Source: Algibacter marinivivus (GTDB lineage Bacteria > Bacteroidota > Bacteroidia > Flavobacteriales > Flavobacteriaceae). Taken from it: a stretch of 64,000 bases of DNA. The notes beneath the pieces were generated by a model. It did no database searches. It saw only the letters and a program-made list of their open reading frames with translations, and was not told the DNA's origin. The position numbers and the translations under genes were made by a program. The DNA lies in NCBI RefSeq assembly GCF_003143755.1, contig NZ_QFRI01000001.1:1324051-1388050 (forward strand). The letters are read 5' to 3'. Positions 32,701 through 42,216 of the stretch are shown piece after piece (within the stretch, counting starts at the first letter, position 1; every line of letters begins with the position of its first letter).

Positions 32701-34455
32701 TTACAAAAAACGCCTAAAGATGATATTCAAACTATCAGCGTCCAAACCAACATATTCTTGAAGTTCATCAACACTACCATGTTCAATAAAAGTATCAGGA
32801 ACCCCCAGTGTTTTAATAGTGTTTTTATAATTATTTTCAGAAGCAAACTCTAAAACAGCACTTCCAAAACCACCATTAATAGCGTTATCTTCAGCTGTAA
32901 TAACCGTATCGTGAGTTTTAAAAATGGTATGCAGTAAGTTTTCATCCAAAGGCTTTACAAAACGCATATCGTAATGAGAAACGTTTAAATTTTTAATGGC
33001 TTCAGTAACATTTCTATCTATGGTGCCCATACTTAAAATAGCAAGTTTATGTCCAGTTTTAAGCGCAACACCTTTTCCAATCTCTATTTTAGAAAAGGGT
33101 TGTTTCCAATTTATAGTAACACCACGTCCTCTAGGGTAACGTATAGCTATAGGTTGCTCTAAACCTAATTGAGCAGTGTACATAATGTTGCGTAGCTCCA
33201 TCTCGTTTCTAGGTGCAAATATGATAAGGTTTGGGATGCATCGTAAATAACTTAAATCGAAAACACCGTGGTGTGTGGCACCATCTTCTCCAACTAAACC
33301 AGCACGGTCTAAACAAAAAATAACAGGTAGTTTTTGTATGGCCACATCATGTATAATTTGGTCGTAAGCACGTTGTAAAAAGGTGGAATAGATATTACAA
33401 AACGGAATTAAACCTTGTGTTGCCATACCTGCTGCCATGGTTACAGCATGTTGTTCTGCAATCCCCACATCAAAAGCGCGGTCTGGAATTTCAGTCATCA
33501 TGTATTTAAGAGAACTTCCCGTTGGCATTGCAGGAGTTATACCCACAATGTTTTTATTTTGTTTTGCGAGTTCTACAATGGTATGTCCAAAAACATCTTG
33601 ATATTTTGGCGGCTGCCTAGAGGCAGTTTTGACAATTAAATCACCTGTTTTAGCATCAAATTTCCCCGGAGCATGATATTTTACTTGATTATCTTCAGCT
33701 TGTTTTAAGCCTTTACCTTTGGTAGTAATAACATGTAAAAGCTTTGGTCCTTTTACAGTTTTTAAACGTTCTAATTCTGAAATAACCGTATGTATATCAT
33801 GACCATCAATAGGCCCTGAATAGTCAAAATTTAAGGCTTCAAAAATGTTATCTTGTTTTTGAGTACCCTTTTTTACGTTGGTTAAATATTGCTTTAATGC
33901 GCCAACACTTGGGTCGATACCAATAGCATTATCATTTAAAATAACTAATATATTAGCATCGGTAACTCCGGCATGATTAAGTCCTTCAAAAGCCATTCCG
34001 CTAGCAATAGAAGCATCACCAATTACAGCAATATGCTGTTTGTTTTCACCTTTTAGTTGCGAAGCAATCGCCATTCCTAAAGCTGCCGAAATAGAAGTAG
34101 AAGAGTGCCCAACACCAAAGGTGTCATACTCGCTTTCTTCTCGTTTTGGGAAACCGCTAATACCATTTAATTGTCTGTTCGTATGGAAATTATCTTTTCT
34201 CCCTGTTAGTATTTTATGCCCGTAAGCTTGATGGCCAACATCCCAAATAAGTTGATCTGTTGGAGTGTTAAATACGTAGTGTAAAGCAATGGTGAGTTCT
34301 ACAACTCCTAAACTGGCTCCTAAATGGCCTTCTTTAGTGGCTACAATGTTTATGATAAATTCTCGTAACTCTTGTGCAAGTAGCGGAAGGTCTTTTTGGT
34401 TTAAAAGACGCAGCTCTTTGGGTGAATTTATATTGCTTAATAGACTTTTTTGCAC
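32701..34455 (-). CDS. dxs: 1-deoxy-D-xylulose-5-phosphate synthase
   Basis: A thiamine-diphosphate enzyme joining pyruvate and glyceraldehyde 3-phosphate, the first step of the MEP isoprenoid pathway. From the GTG start it has 584 residues. Visible are GHLGASLGVVELTIALHYVF, DVGHQAYGHKILTGR, the ThDP motif GDASIASGMAFEGLNHAG...LNDN, the catalytic Glu in DVGIAEQHAVTMAAG and the transketolase C-terminal domain. The open frame reaches an ATG at 34470, but TACTTTTG (34460-34467) is a perfect -7 box inside it, so initiation is more likely at GTG 34455 (MQKSLLSNINSP), making the mRNA almost leaderless. Confidence 0.93.
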   Translation of the reverse strand: MQKSLLSNINSPKELRLLNQKDLPLLAQELREFIINIVATKEGHLGASLGVVELTIALHYVFNTPTDQLIWDVGHQAYGHKILTGRKDNFHTNRQLNGISGFPKREESEYDTFGVGHSSTSISAALGMAIASQLKGENKQHIAVIGDASIASGMAFEGLNHAGVTDANILVILNDNAIGIDPSVGALKQYLTNVKKGTQKQDNIFEALNFDYSGPIDGHDIHTVISELERLKTVKGPKLLHVITTKGKGLKQAEDNQVKYHAPGKFDAKTGDLIVKTASRQPPKYQDVFGHTIVELAKQNKNIVGITPAMPTGSSLKYMMTEIPDRAFDVGIAEQHAVTMAAGMATQGLIPFCNIYSTFLQRAYDQIIHDVAIQKLPVIFCLDRAGLVGEDGATHHGVFDLSYLRCIPNLIIFAPRNEMELRNIMYTAQLGLEQPIAIRYPRGRGVTINWKQPFSKIEIGKGVALKTGHKLAILSMGTIDRNVTEAIKNLNVSHYDMRFVKPLDENLLHTIFKTHDTVITAEDNAINGGFGSAVLEFASENNYKNTIKTLGVPDTFIEHGSVDELQEYVGLDADSLNIIFRRFL

Positions 34456-34459
34456 AACA

Positions 34460-34467
34460 CAAAAGTA
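34460..34467 (-). promoter_or_regulatory. -7 box of dxs
   Basis: TACTTTTG on the minus strand is a perfect TAnnTTTG only 4 bases before the proposed GTG start at 34455. Confidence 0.6.
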
Positions 34468-34643
34468 CAAGAATTTATTAGGTAGTTTTTTTGTTTTTTT
34501 CTATTAATGTTAAAATGTGCATTTTGAAATAAAATTATGTTGTTTGTAGATATTAAATAAATAAACACATAAAAAAATAACGTAAAATCTTACAGGTTAA
34601 AAAAATGAAAATTATTGAATCATCAACAATTAACATGTTCTGT

Positions 34644-34675
34644 TGTTTTTTTTGCTATAATATCTTTATATTTGG
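34644..34675 (+). promoter_or_regulatory. Promoter of M36 metalloprotease gene
   Basis: TTG at 34644-34646 and TATATTTG at 34668-34675 with a 21-nt spacer; 22 bases then lead to the ATG at 34698. This excludes the longer frame beginning at 34605. Confidence 0.7.
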
Positions 34676-34697
34676 GCGACTAATTCAAAAAAATAAT

Positions 34698-37400
34698 ATG
34701 AAAAGAGATTACACAAAAATTGTAATGTTCTTGTTTGTGCTTGCATTTACTTTTTCTGTTAAAGGACAAAGTGAATTAAGTAAGTCAAAATACGCAGGAA
34801 TAATTACAAGCTACTTAAGCAGTAGTGAAAATGCATCAAAAGTATCTGGTTCAGACTTAACAGATATTTATGTTAATAGAGAAGTTTTCTCTAAGAAAAC
34901 TGGAATAGCAAATGTTTATTTAAATCAAAGATATAATGGTATTAAAATCTATAATGCTATTACTGCTGTTGGTATAAAAAATAATAAAGTATTCCATTTT
35001 GCTGAAAAATTTCAAAAGAACATTGAAGAAAGAGTAACTTCTAAAACACCTTTATTAAATGAAAGTCAAGCTATTGAAAAGGCTGCTACTTACTTTAAGC
35101 TAGGTGCAATAGGTGAAATTCAATACATAGAAAGTGAAAAAGGAAAAGCAGTTTTTTCTAAAGGAGCAATATCTCAAGAAAACATTCCAGTAGAACTAGT
35201 ATACACCGAAAATGAAGATGGTGATTTAGTATTAGCTTGGGATTTAAGTATTTATACGATAGAGAGTTCTCATTGGTGGAGTGTAAGAGTTGATGCAAGA
35301 ACAGGTGAAATTGTTAATCATAACGATTGGGTTATTAGCTGTAATTTTGATGGCAATCATTCTAATCATTCTGATAATCATAAAGCAGGAAATTATTCAA
35401 AATCTTCAGTTAACTTATTTAAGGCTGAATCTAATTCTCTTTATACACCTGCTGATGGTTCACAATATAATGTGTATGCATTACCTACTGAAAGCCCATT
35501 TCATGGACCAAGAAGTATAGTAACTCAACCTGCTGATGCTACAGCATCTCCATTTGGTTGGCATGATACTGATGGTATTGCTGGAGCTGAATATACAATT
35601 ACTAGAGGTAATAACGTATGGGCTCTTGATGATATTAATGATAATGACGGTACCGATGGTTTTTCCCCAGATGGTGGAGCAAGTCTGAATTTTGATTTTC
35701 CATTAAACCTAGATCAAAACCCACGCGGTTATCTAGATGTATCAACTGTTAATTTGTTTTACATTAATAATGTAATGCATGATATTTGGTATCAATATGG
35801 GTTTGATGAAGCAAGTGGAAATTTTCAAGAAAACAATTACGGAAAAGGTGGCGCTGCTTCTGATGCTGTAGCTGCTCAATCTCAAGATGGAGGCGGGCAG
35901 AATAATGCAAATTTTGCAACACCAGCAGATGGAAGTGCCCCAAGAATGCAAATGTATTTGTGGTTTGCTGCTGGTACTCCTGGAGATGCTTTAATTATTA
36001 ACAATGGTTCTCTTGCCGGAGGATATCAAGGTTTTACGGCAAGTTTCGGTGCTGTGTTATCTAGTCCAGTAACTGCAGATTTAGTTGTTTTAACTGATGA
36101 TGATGGAGGAGAGTCAACTGATCCTAATGATGCATGTGATTTAGTTACAAATGCTGCAGCATTAAATGGTAAAATAGCAGTAATTAGAAGAGGAACTTGT
36201 GAGTTTGGAGTAAAAATGTTGGCAGCTGAAAATGCAGGAGCTATAGCAGCGCTAGTTGTAACTGATGATAGAGAACCGGGGCCAATGGGACCAGGAGCTG
36301 TAGGAGACCAAGTTACTATTCCATCAATTATGATAGACAAAGCCACAGGAGATGCTATAATTGCATCTTTAGGGAATGGAGATACTATAAATGCTTCGCT
36401 TCAAGACGCTGGCCCTTATCAAAGAGATGGAAGTTTTGATAATGGTGTTGTTGCTCATGAATATGGACACGGTATTTCAACTAGATTAACCGGAGGAGCT
36501 GATAACTCGGGATGTTTAAACAGTAACTTCCAAATGGGTGAAGGCTGGTCAGATTGGTTTGGATTAATGATAACTATGAAACCAGGAGATGTAGGAACAA
36601 CAGGACGTGGTATAGGTACATTTGATTTGAACCAACCAAATGATGGTTTAGGAATTAGGCTTAGAAGATATTCTACTGATTTTGCAGTAAATGAATACAC
36701 TTTTGACGCTACTAATGACAATACCGTTGAAGGTCAAGATGTAGATGGAAATGATATTATAAGAAATAGACGTGTGCATTACATAGGAACGGTTTGGTGT
36801 ACAATGCTTTGGGATTTAACTTGGGCTTACGTTGATAAATATGGCTTTGATCCTGATTTATATAATGGAACAGGAGGAAATAATAGAGCGATGAGCGTTG
36901 TTATTGAAGGACTAAAATTGCAAGGATGTAATCCTGAATTTTTAGAAGGTAGAGATGGTATTTTAGCTGCAGATATGGCATTAACAGGAGGTGAAGACCA
37001 ATGTTTAATCTGGGATGTTTTTGCTAGAAGAGGTTTAGGAGTAAATGCTTCTAATGGTTTACCTTTCAGAAGAGAAGATCAAGTTGAAAATTTTGATACT
37101 CCAGATCCTGCGGATCCATCATTAGCAAATTGTACTACATTAAGTGCTGCTAAATTTAATGCTAGTGATTATAGCATCTTTCCTAATCCAGCATCTAACT
37201 TAGTTACAGTTAAGTCTAAAAAAGATTTAGGAGATGTTACTTTAAAACTAGTTGACATTAACGGAAGAGAAGTGCTAACCAAAAGAACATCTCTTATAGG
37301 AGAAGTTGAACTAGATGTTAAAGGATTACAGAGTGGATTATACATTTTAAATATTAAAGGCGATTATATTGATACAAATGAAAAGATAGTTATCAAATAA
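34698..37400 (+). CDS. Secreted M36 (fungalysin-type) metalloprotease with T9SS sorting domain
   Basis: A 900-residue extracellular zinc protease. Order: signal peptide (IVMFLFVLAFTFSVKGQ, cut near residue 26), FTP propeptide (about 30-170), catalytic M36 domain, a PA insert (about 415-560, with DPNDACDLVTNAAALNGKI) and a C-terminal type A sorting domain (FPNPASNL... LQSGLYILNIKGD) that directs export by the type IX system. The zinc site is HEYGH with His587, Glu588 and His591, followed by EGWSDWFGLM. It likely degrades external protein for nutrition. It is monocistronic with its own promoter and terminator. Confidence 0.93.
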   Translation: MKRDYTKIVMFLFVLAFTFSVKGQSELSKSKYAGIITSYLSSSENASKVSGSDLTDIYVNREVFSKKTGIANVYLNQRYNGIKIYNAITAVGIKNNKVFHFAEKFQKNIEERVTSKTPLLNESQAIEKAATYFKLGAIGEIQYIESEKGKAVFSKGAISQENIPVELVYTENEDGDLVLAWDLSIYTIESSHWWSVRVDARTGEIVNHNDWVISCNFDGNHSNHSDNHKAGNYSKSSVNLFKAESNSLYTPADGSQYNVYALPTESPFHGPRSIVTQPADATASPFGWHDTDGIAGAEYTITRGNNVWALDDINDNDGTDGFSPDGGASLNFDFPLNLDQNPRGYLDVSTVNLFYINNVMHDIWYQYGFDEASGNFQENNYGKGGAASDAVAAQSQDGGGQNNANFATPADGSAPRMQMYLWFAAGTPGDALIINNGSLAGGYQGFTASFGAVLSSPVTADLVVLTDDDGGESTDPNDACDLVTNAAALNGKIAVIRRGTCEFGVKMLAAENAGAIAALVVTDDREPGPMGPGAVGDQVTIPSIMIDKATGDAIIASLGNGDTINASLQDAGPYQRDGSFDNGVVAHEYGHGISTRLTGGADNSGCLNSNFQMGEGWSDWFGLMITMKPGDVGTTGRGIGTFDLNQPNDGLGIRLRRYSTDFAVNEYTFDATNDNTVEGQDVDGNDIIRNRRVHYIGTVWCTMLWDLTWAYVDKYGFDPDLYNGTGGNNRAMSVVIEGLKLQGCNPEFLEGRDGILAADMALTGGEDQCLIWDVFARRGLGVNASNGLPFRREDQVENFDTPDPADPSLANCTTLSAAKFNASDYSIFPNPASNLVTVKSKKDLGDVTLKLVDINGREVLTKRTSLIGEVELDVKGLQSGLYILNIKGDYIDTNEKIVIK

Positions 37401-37425
37401 TTTCGAATTATATTTTGATTTAAAG

Positions 37426-37451
37426 AAAGGCGAATATTTTTATTCGCCTTT
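37426..37451 (+). terminator. Terminator of metalloprotease gene
   Basis: AAAGGCGAATA and TATTCGCCTTT form an 11-bp stem with a TTTT loop and trailing T-run, 26 bases past the stop. Confidence 0.88.
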
Positions 37452-37454
37452 TTA

Positions 37455-37462
37455 TATTTTTG
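37455..37462 (+). promoter_or_regulatory. -7 box of tadA
   Basis: TATTTTTG, perfect TAnnTTTG, only 5 bases before the tadA ATG, predicting a leaderless or near-leaderless mRNA. Confidence 0.55.
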
Positions 37463-37467
37463 CTATT

Positions 37468-37917
37468 ATGATAGAACCTTTTGATGACACCTATTTTATG
37501 AAGAAAGCCCTACAAGAAGCTGAAATTGCTTTTGAAAAGGGCGAAATACCTGTTGGTGCTGTAATTGCTATTGATAATAGAATAATTGCCCGTGGGCATA
37601 ATTTAACAGAAACCTTAACCGATGTTACAGCACATGCCGAAATGCAAACCATAACGGCTGCTGCTAATTTTTTGGGAGGTAAATATCTTCAGAAATGTAC
37701 GTTATATGTAACGCTTGAACCCTGCCAGATGTGTGCAGGTGCTTTGTATTGGAGTCAGATTTCTAAAATTGTTTATGGTGCTAGGGATGAGCAACGAGGT
37801 TGTATTAATTTAAAAACAAAATTGCATCCAAAAACGACAATTTCTGGTGGCGTTTTGGCTGATGAAGCTTCTGCTTTGTTGAAACGTTTTTTTGTGGAGA
37901 AACGTAATTTGAATTGA
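37468..37917 (+). CDS. tadA: tRNA adenosine(34) deaminase
   Basis: A 149-residue zinc deaminase that converts adenosine to inosine at the wobble position of tRNA-Arg(ACG). The catalytic set is His56-Ala-Glu58 (HAEMQTI) and Cys86/Cys89 (EPCQMCAGAL). KGEIPVGAVIAI and SKIVYGARDEQRG are typical of TadA rather than of cytidine or guanine deaminases. The start is fixed by the family pattern MIEPFDDTYFMKKALQEAE. A -7 box lies 5 bases upstream. Confidence 0.94.
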   Translation: MIEPFDDTYFMKKALQEAEIAFEKGEIPVGAVIAIDNRIIARGHNLTETLTDVTAHAEMQTITAAANFLGGKYLQKCTLYVTLEPCQMCAGALYWSQISKIVYGARDEQRGCINLKTKLHPKTTISGGVLADEASALLKRFFVEKRNLN

Positions 37918-38004
37918 TTTTGGGGGTTGTCTTTTTGTTATTTTCTTACCCAACCTTGTATTTGACTATTATTTTTTTATTTTGGCTAATGGCTTCCTTG
38001 TCCA

Positions 38005-38093
38005 CGTTAGGGATTGAAGTGGATAGCCCAAAGCCTGACAAAGGAAGTGCGAGGACTTGTAACGGAAAGCCCGACCCTTTTCGGGTAACGCCC
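38005..38093 (-). repeat. GGGCGTTACC repeat copy
   Basis: On the minus strand: GGGCGTTACCCG, GGGTCGGGCTTTCC, an inner GTCC/CCTTTGTCAGG segment, GGGCTATCC, and CAATCCCTAACG. The arms of GGGTCGGGCTTT and AAAGCCTGAC can pair. It fills the convergent gap between tadA and the small membrane gene. The short open frame across 37914-38096 is repeat sequence, not a gene. Confidence 0.75.
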
Positions 38094-38098
38094 TAATA

Positions 38099-38335
38099 TT
38101 AATATTTTTTGCGCTTTTGATTTTCGCGCATTTGATCCAAGTTTTCTTTGGTGAGCATGTAATCTTTAATGTCTTTATTTTTCCAATGGTAATATGTGAA
38201 TAACGGGATAACCAAAAAAAATATTCCCAAAACCCCGAAACCAATAAGTTTTTGTGAATAATCAACTTCTAAAGTAAAGCCTAAAATGATGCTTGTTAAG
38301 GTTGCAATGGCTAGAAAAAGGATAAGATATTTCAT
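38099..38335 (-). CDS. Small membrane protein downstream of CLC gene
   Basis: A 78-residue protein with two hydrophobic helices (residues 2-20 and 29-49) and a charged C-terminal tail (KENLDQMRENQKRKKY). Function unknown. It starts 8 bases after the CLC gene stop on the same strand, so it is co-transcribed with it. Confidence 0.7.
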   Translation of the reverse strand: MKYLILFLAIATLTSIILGFTLEVDYSQKLIGFGVLGIFFLVIPLFTYYHWKNKDIKDYMLTKENLDQMRENQKRKKY

Positions 38336-38343
38336 GATTTTTA

Positions 38344-40131
38344 TTACTGTGTAAAATTAATTAATTGCTGCCTGTAGGCGGTTAGTAATTTTGATCTTGA
38401 GATGTAACCGTAATATTTTCCGTCTTTTATAACAGGTAAATTCCATGCGCCGCTGGATTTGAATTTATCCATAATGGTGTTCATATTATCACCATCGTAA
38501 TCTATTATGCCTGCATCGGCGTGCATGAGACTAGAGGCTTGTACCTTTTCGTAAAGGTCTGAATCGAACATCATGTGCCTGATATCATCTAAACGGATAA
38601 CACCTAAAAATTCATGCTCATCATTAACTACAGGAAAATGGTTTCTTGAGGATTTTGCTACAGCGTTTTTTAGAATATCGCCTAATTTCATTTCGGGTTT
38701 TAGTATAATAAAATTGGTTTCGATGACTTTATCGATGTCTAAAACCATAAGTACGTTTTTGTCTTTATCGTGGGTCATTAATTCTCCACGTTGTGCTAGT
38801 TTTAGCGTATAAATAGAATGTGAAACGTAGTATTTTGTGATGGCGAATGATATGGCTGAAACTATCATTAGCGGTACAAAAAGTTCGTAACCCCCTGTGA
38901 TTTCGGCAATAAGGAATATGGCTGTTAGTGGTGCGTGGAGTACACCTGCCATAAGTCCTGTCATTCCTATCAATGTGAAATTAGATTCTGATACATGGAA
39001 ATCTAATCCCATATTATTTATGATTTTTGCAAAGGCATTTCCAATGGCACTGCCCATAACTAGTGTAGGGATGAAAACACCACCTACGCCACCTGCACCA
39101 AAAGTAGTAGTCATGGCTATGGCTTTAAAAATGGCTATTCCCAGTAGTAATGCAATAACAATCCAGATGTTAGATAAGTCTAAATTAAAAGGCGTATTGC
39201 CAATGGCTGCTAGGTGATCACCTTTTAATAAATTATTCATTATGCCATAACCTTCACCATAAAGTGGCGGAATAAAATAAAGGATTGTACCGATAGCTAA
39301 ACCACCAATTAGAAGACGAACTGCTCTACTCTTAAATTGTTTGAAGAAATTTGTTATAGCAAAAAACACTTTTGAAAAGTATACTGATGCAAAAGCAGTT
39401 ACTAAACCTAATACGGCATAAAAAGCGATATCGTTGACTTCAAATTTATCAGTAAGCTCAAACCTTAGCAAAACATCTGTTCCTAAGAACATATATGAGG
39501 TTACAACTGCGGAAACGGATGCTAGTAAAAGTGGCACTAGTGATGTGAAAGCAATATCTAAACTAAATATTTCTATGGCGAATACAATAGCTGCGATAGG
39601 GGCTTTAAACATTGATGCCATAGCACCTGCTGCTGCACAACCAATTAGCAACATTCGCGTTTTGGTATTCATATGAAATAAACGTGCTGCATTTGAACCT
39701 AATGCTGAACCTACACTTACTGCTGGACCTTGTAACCCTACCGAACCACCAAACCCTGCGGTTAATGGTGCAGTTATTAAAGCTGCATAGATATTATATC
39801 TTGGAATAATACCATTGAGTTTTGAAATGGCATATAGGGTTGTTGATATACCATGACCAATATGTTTTTTTAACCATGTCTGTTTAATAATATAGACTAA
39901 TAGAAGACCAATTATTGGCAGAATGAAGTATAATGTACTTTGATAATCGTGAAAAATATATTGGCTAAAAAAATACGCTATATAGTGTGTAAGGTTTTTT
40001 AGAGTAACTGTTCCAAAACCTGCTAAAAAACCAACTAAAATACTGAGTACATAAATAAACTGGCGTTCTGAAACATGTTTGTATTTCCAGATTAAAAACT
40101 TGCGCAATAATTTATTAGAGCTTAAAGGCAT
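38344..40131 (-). CDS. CLC-family chloride channel with C-terminal CBS pair
   Basis: A 595-residue membrane protein: CLC core (about residues 25-425) and two CBS domains (about 450-590). Selectivity-filter motifs are GHGIST, GGSVGLQGPAVSVGSALGSN and GAGGVGGVFIPTLVMG. The external gating Glu of the GREGP motif (Glu148 in E. coli) is Gln here (GLQGP), and the internal proton-path Glu (Glu203) aligns with Ile in FAIEIFS. That predicts a passive channel rather than a Cl-/H+ exchanger. The open frame begins at 40158, but that Met lies inside the aspS terminator hairpin, so the Met at 40131 (MPLSSNKLLRKF) is chosen. Confidence 0.9.
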   Translation of the reverse strand: MPLSSNKLLRKFLIWKYKHVSERQFIYVLSILVGFLAGFGTVTLKNLTHYIAYFFSQYIFHDYQSTLYFILPIIGLLLVYIIKQTWLKKHIGHGISTTLYAISKLNGIIPRYNIYAALITAPLTAGFGGSVGLQGPAVSVGSALGSNAARLFHMNTKTRMLLIGCAAAGAMASMFKAPIAAIVFAIEIFSLDIAFTSLVPLLLASVSAVVTSYMFLGTDVLLRFELTDKFEVNDIAFYAVLGLVTAFASVYFSKVFFAITNFFKQFKSRAVRLLIGGLAIGTILYFIPPLYGEGYGIMNNLLKGDHLAAIGNTPFNLDLSNIWIVIALLLGIAIFKAIAMTTTFGAGGVGGVFIPTLVMGSAIGNAFAKIINNMGLDFHVSESNFTLIGMTGLMAGVLHAPLTAIFLIAEITGGYELFVPLMIVSAISFAITKYYVSHSIYTLKLAQRGELMTHDKDKNVLMVLDIDKVIETNFIILKPEMKLGDILKNAVAKSSRNHFPVVNDEHEFLGVIRLDDIRHMMFDSDLYEKVQASSLMHADAGIIDYDGDNMNTIMDKFKSSGAWNLPVIKDGKYYGYISRSKLLTAYRQQLINFTQ

Positions 40132-40147
40132 GTATAAAGCTAATAAA

Positions 40148-40169
40148 AAATCCTGCAAAAGCAGGATTT
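40148..40169 (-). terminator. Terminator of aspS
   Basis: AAATCCTGC and GCAGGATTT with AAAA loop; the minus-strand side runs into TTTTTTATTA. It begins only 4 bases past the aspS stop. Confidence 0.85.
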
Positions 40170-40173
40170 AATG

Positions 40174-41928
40174 TTATGATTTTAAATTAAGTTTTAAGCT
40201 TAATTCTGTTAATTGTTCATCATCTATTGGTGCAGGAGCATCTATCATAACATCGCGACCCGAATTGTTTTTTGGGAACGCAATAAAATCTCTGATAGTT
40301 TCTTGTCCGCCTAAAATAGCAACCAATCTATCCAACCCGAAAGCTAAACCACCGTGAGGTGGTGCTCCGTATTGAAAAGCATCCATTAAGAAACCGAACT
40401 GTGCTTTTGCTTCTTCTGGAGTAAAGCCTAAATAATCAAACATTAAAGCTTGTGTTTCTTTATCGTGAATTCTGATAGATCCACCTCCAATTTCGTTACC
40501 ATTTAATACTAAATCGTAAGCGTTTGCTTTTACTGAACCTGGATTGGTTTTTAATAATTCTAATTGCCCAGGTTTTGGTGATGTAAATGGGTGGTGCATC
40601 GCGTGGTAACGCTCTGTATCTTCATCCCATTCTAATAAAGGGAAATCCATAACCCATAATGGAGCAAATTGATCTGGTTTACGTAAACCTAAACGTTCTG
40701 CTAATTCCATACGTAGAGCACTAAGTTGTGCACGCACTTTATTTTTGTCTCCTGAAAGCACACAAACTAAATCACCAGCTTTAGCTCCTGTAACTTCTGC
40801 CCATTTTGCTAAATCGTCTTGGTCGTAGAATTTATCAACTGAAGATTTAAAACTACCATCATCATTACAACGAGAATAAACCATACCTAAGGCACCAATC
40901 TGTGGACGCTTTATCCAAGAGATTAGTTTATCAATTTCTTTTCTTGTAAAAGTATTTCCACCCGGAACAGCAATTCCAACAACTAATTCAGCAGAATTAA
41001 ATACATTGAAATCTTTATGTTGTGCGACTTCGTTAAGTTCACCAAACTCCATTCCAAAACGAATGTCAGGTTTGTCATTTCCATACAAACGCATCGCATC
41101 GTCATATAATATTCTTGGAAATTTTTCAACTTCAACACCGTTTACTTCTTTTAGTAAATGACGTGTTAAACCTTCAAAAGCATTTAAAATATCTTCTTGT
41201 TCAATAAAAGCCATTTCACAATCTATTTGTGTGAATTCTGGTTGTCTATCGGCACGTAAATCTTCGTCTCTAAAACATTTTACAATCTGGAAGTACTTAT
41301 CCATACCACCAACCATAAGTAATTGCTTAAAAGTTTGTGGAGATTGTGGTAATGCGTAAAATTGCCCCTCGTTCATTCTAGAAGGTACTACAAAATCACG
41401 AGCCCCTTCTGGAGTAGATTTAATTAAATAAGGTGTTTCAACTTCAATAAACCCTTCGTTAGATAAATAATTTCTAACTTCTTGAGTTACTTTATGTCTA
41501 AAAATTAAACTCTCTTTTACTGGATTACGGCGAATATCCAAGTAACGGTATTTCATTCTTAAATCTTCGCCTCCATCTGTTTTGTCTTCAATTGTAAAAG
41601 GCGGTAATTTAGCTTCGTTTAGAACAGTTAACTTAGAAACTAAAATTTCAATATCCCCAGTAGGGATGTTTGGATTTTTTGAAGCACGTTCTATTACAGT
41701 ACCTTTAACTTGAATTACAAATTCGCGTCCTAAGTTTTGAGCTTGTTCAATTAAATCTTTAGAAGTGCGTTCTTCATCAAATACCAATTGGGTTATACCG
41801 TAACGATCACGTAAATCAATCCAAACAATAAATCCTTTGTCTCTTGATTTTTGAACCCAACCCGCTAAGGTTACTTCATTATTTATGTTTGTAGCTCTTA
41901 ATTCACCACAATTATGACTTCTGTACAT
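40174..41928 (-). CDS. aspS: Aspartyl-tRNA synthetase
   Basis: A 584-residue class II synthetase. The N-terminal OB fold (about 1-105, [25 protein letters not shown]) binds the anticodon; motif 2 is [21 protein letters not shown] (about 215-235) and motif 3 [16 protein letters not shown] (about 525-540). The bacterial GAD insert domain lies between them. It is of bacterial type. The transcript ends at the terminator just downstream; the upstream gap (41929-42216) is shared with the divergent TonB receptor. Confidence 0.96.
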   Translation of the reverse strand: MYRSHNCGELRATNINNEVTLAGWVQKSRDKGFIVWIDLRDRYGITQLVFDEERTSKDLIEQAQNLGREFVIQVKGTVIERASKNPNIPTGDIEILVSKLTVLNEAKLPPFTIEDKTDGGEDLRMKYRYLDIRRNPVKESLIFRHKVTQEVRNYLSNEGFIEVETPYLIKSTPEGARDFVVPSRMNEGQFYALPQSPQTFKQLLMVGGMDKYFQIVKCFRDEDLRADRQPEFTQIDCEMAFIEQEDILNAFEGLTRHLLKEVNGVEVEKFPRILYDDAMRLYGNDKPDIRFGMEFGELNEVAQHKDFNVFNSAELVVGIAVPGGNTFTRKEIDKLISWIKRPQIGALGMVYSRCNDDGSFKSSVDKFYDQDDLAKWAEVTGAKAGDLVCVLSGDKNKVRAQLSALRMELAERLGLRKPDQFAPLWVMDFPLLEWDEDTERYHAMHHPFTSPKPGQLELLKTNPGSVKANAYDLVLNGNEIGGGSIRIHDKETQALMFDYLGFTPEEAKAQFGFLMDAFQYGAPPHGGLAFGLDRLVAILGGQETIRDFIAFPKNNSGRDVMIDAPAPIDDEQLTELSLKLNLKS

Positions 41929-42107
41929 GTCCTAAATTTTGATTTTGCAAATTTAAGTAAATAGAATAGAGTATTAATTTTTAAAGTATTTTTTTTGAAA
42001 AGTAAATAAAATTAATAGTAACACTATTGATTTACAGGGATTTACTATTTTTTAAAGACTTCTTAATTTTGCTTCTTATTTGTAAGAATTTCGTAAAATT
42101 TTATAAA

Positions 42108-42115
42108 TATTTTTG
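42108..42115 (+). promoter_or_regulatory. -7 box upstream of second TonB receptor
   Basis: TATTTTTG matches TAnnTTTG and would give a leader of about 95 bases. A perfect -33 element at good spacing was not found. Confidence 0.45.
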
Positions 42116-42216
42116 AATAATAATCATATGCACGCATAGTATTTTAGATAATTTTAATTGTTAAACTCGATAATATGCATATATTAGCGTCAACTAATTC
42201 AAACTAAAATAAAATT

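Noticed and set aside
34605-34697. Upstream extension of the M36 protease
   Set aside because: It includes the -33/-7 promoter and would put 31 residues before a normal signal peptide.
37914-38096. 60-residue open frame after tadA
   Set aside because: It runs across a copy of the GGGCGTTACC repeat and has repeat-derived sequence; no start signal or family.
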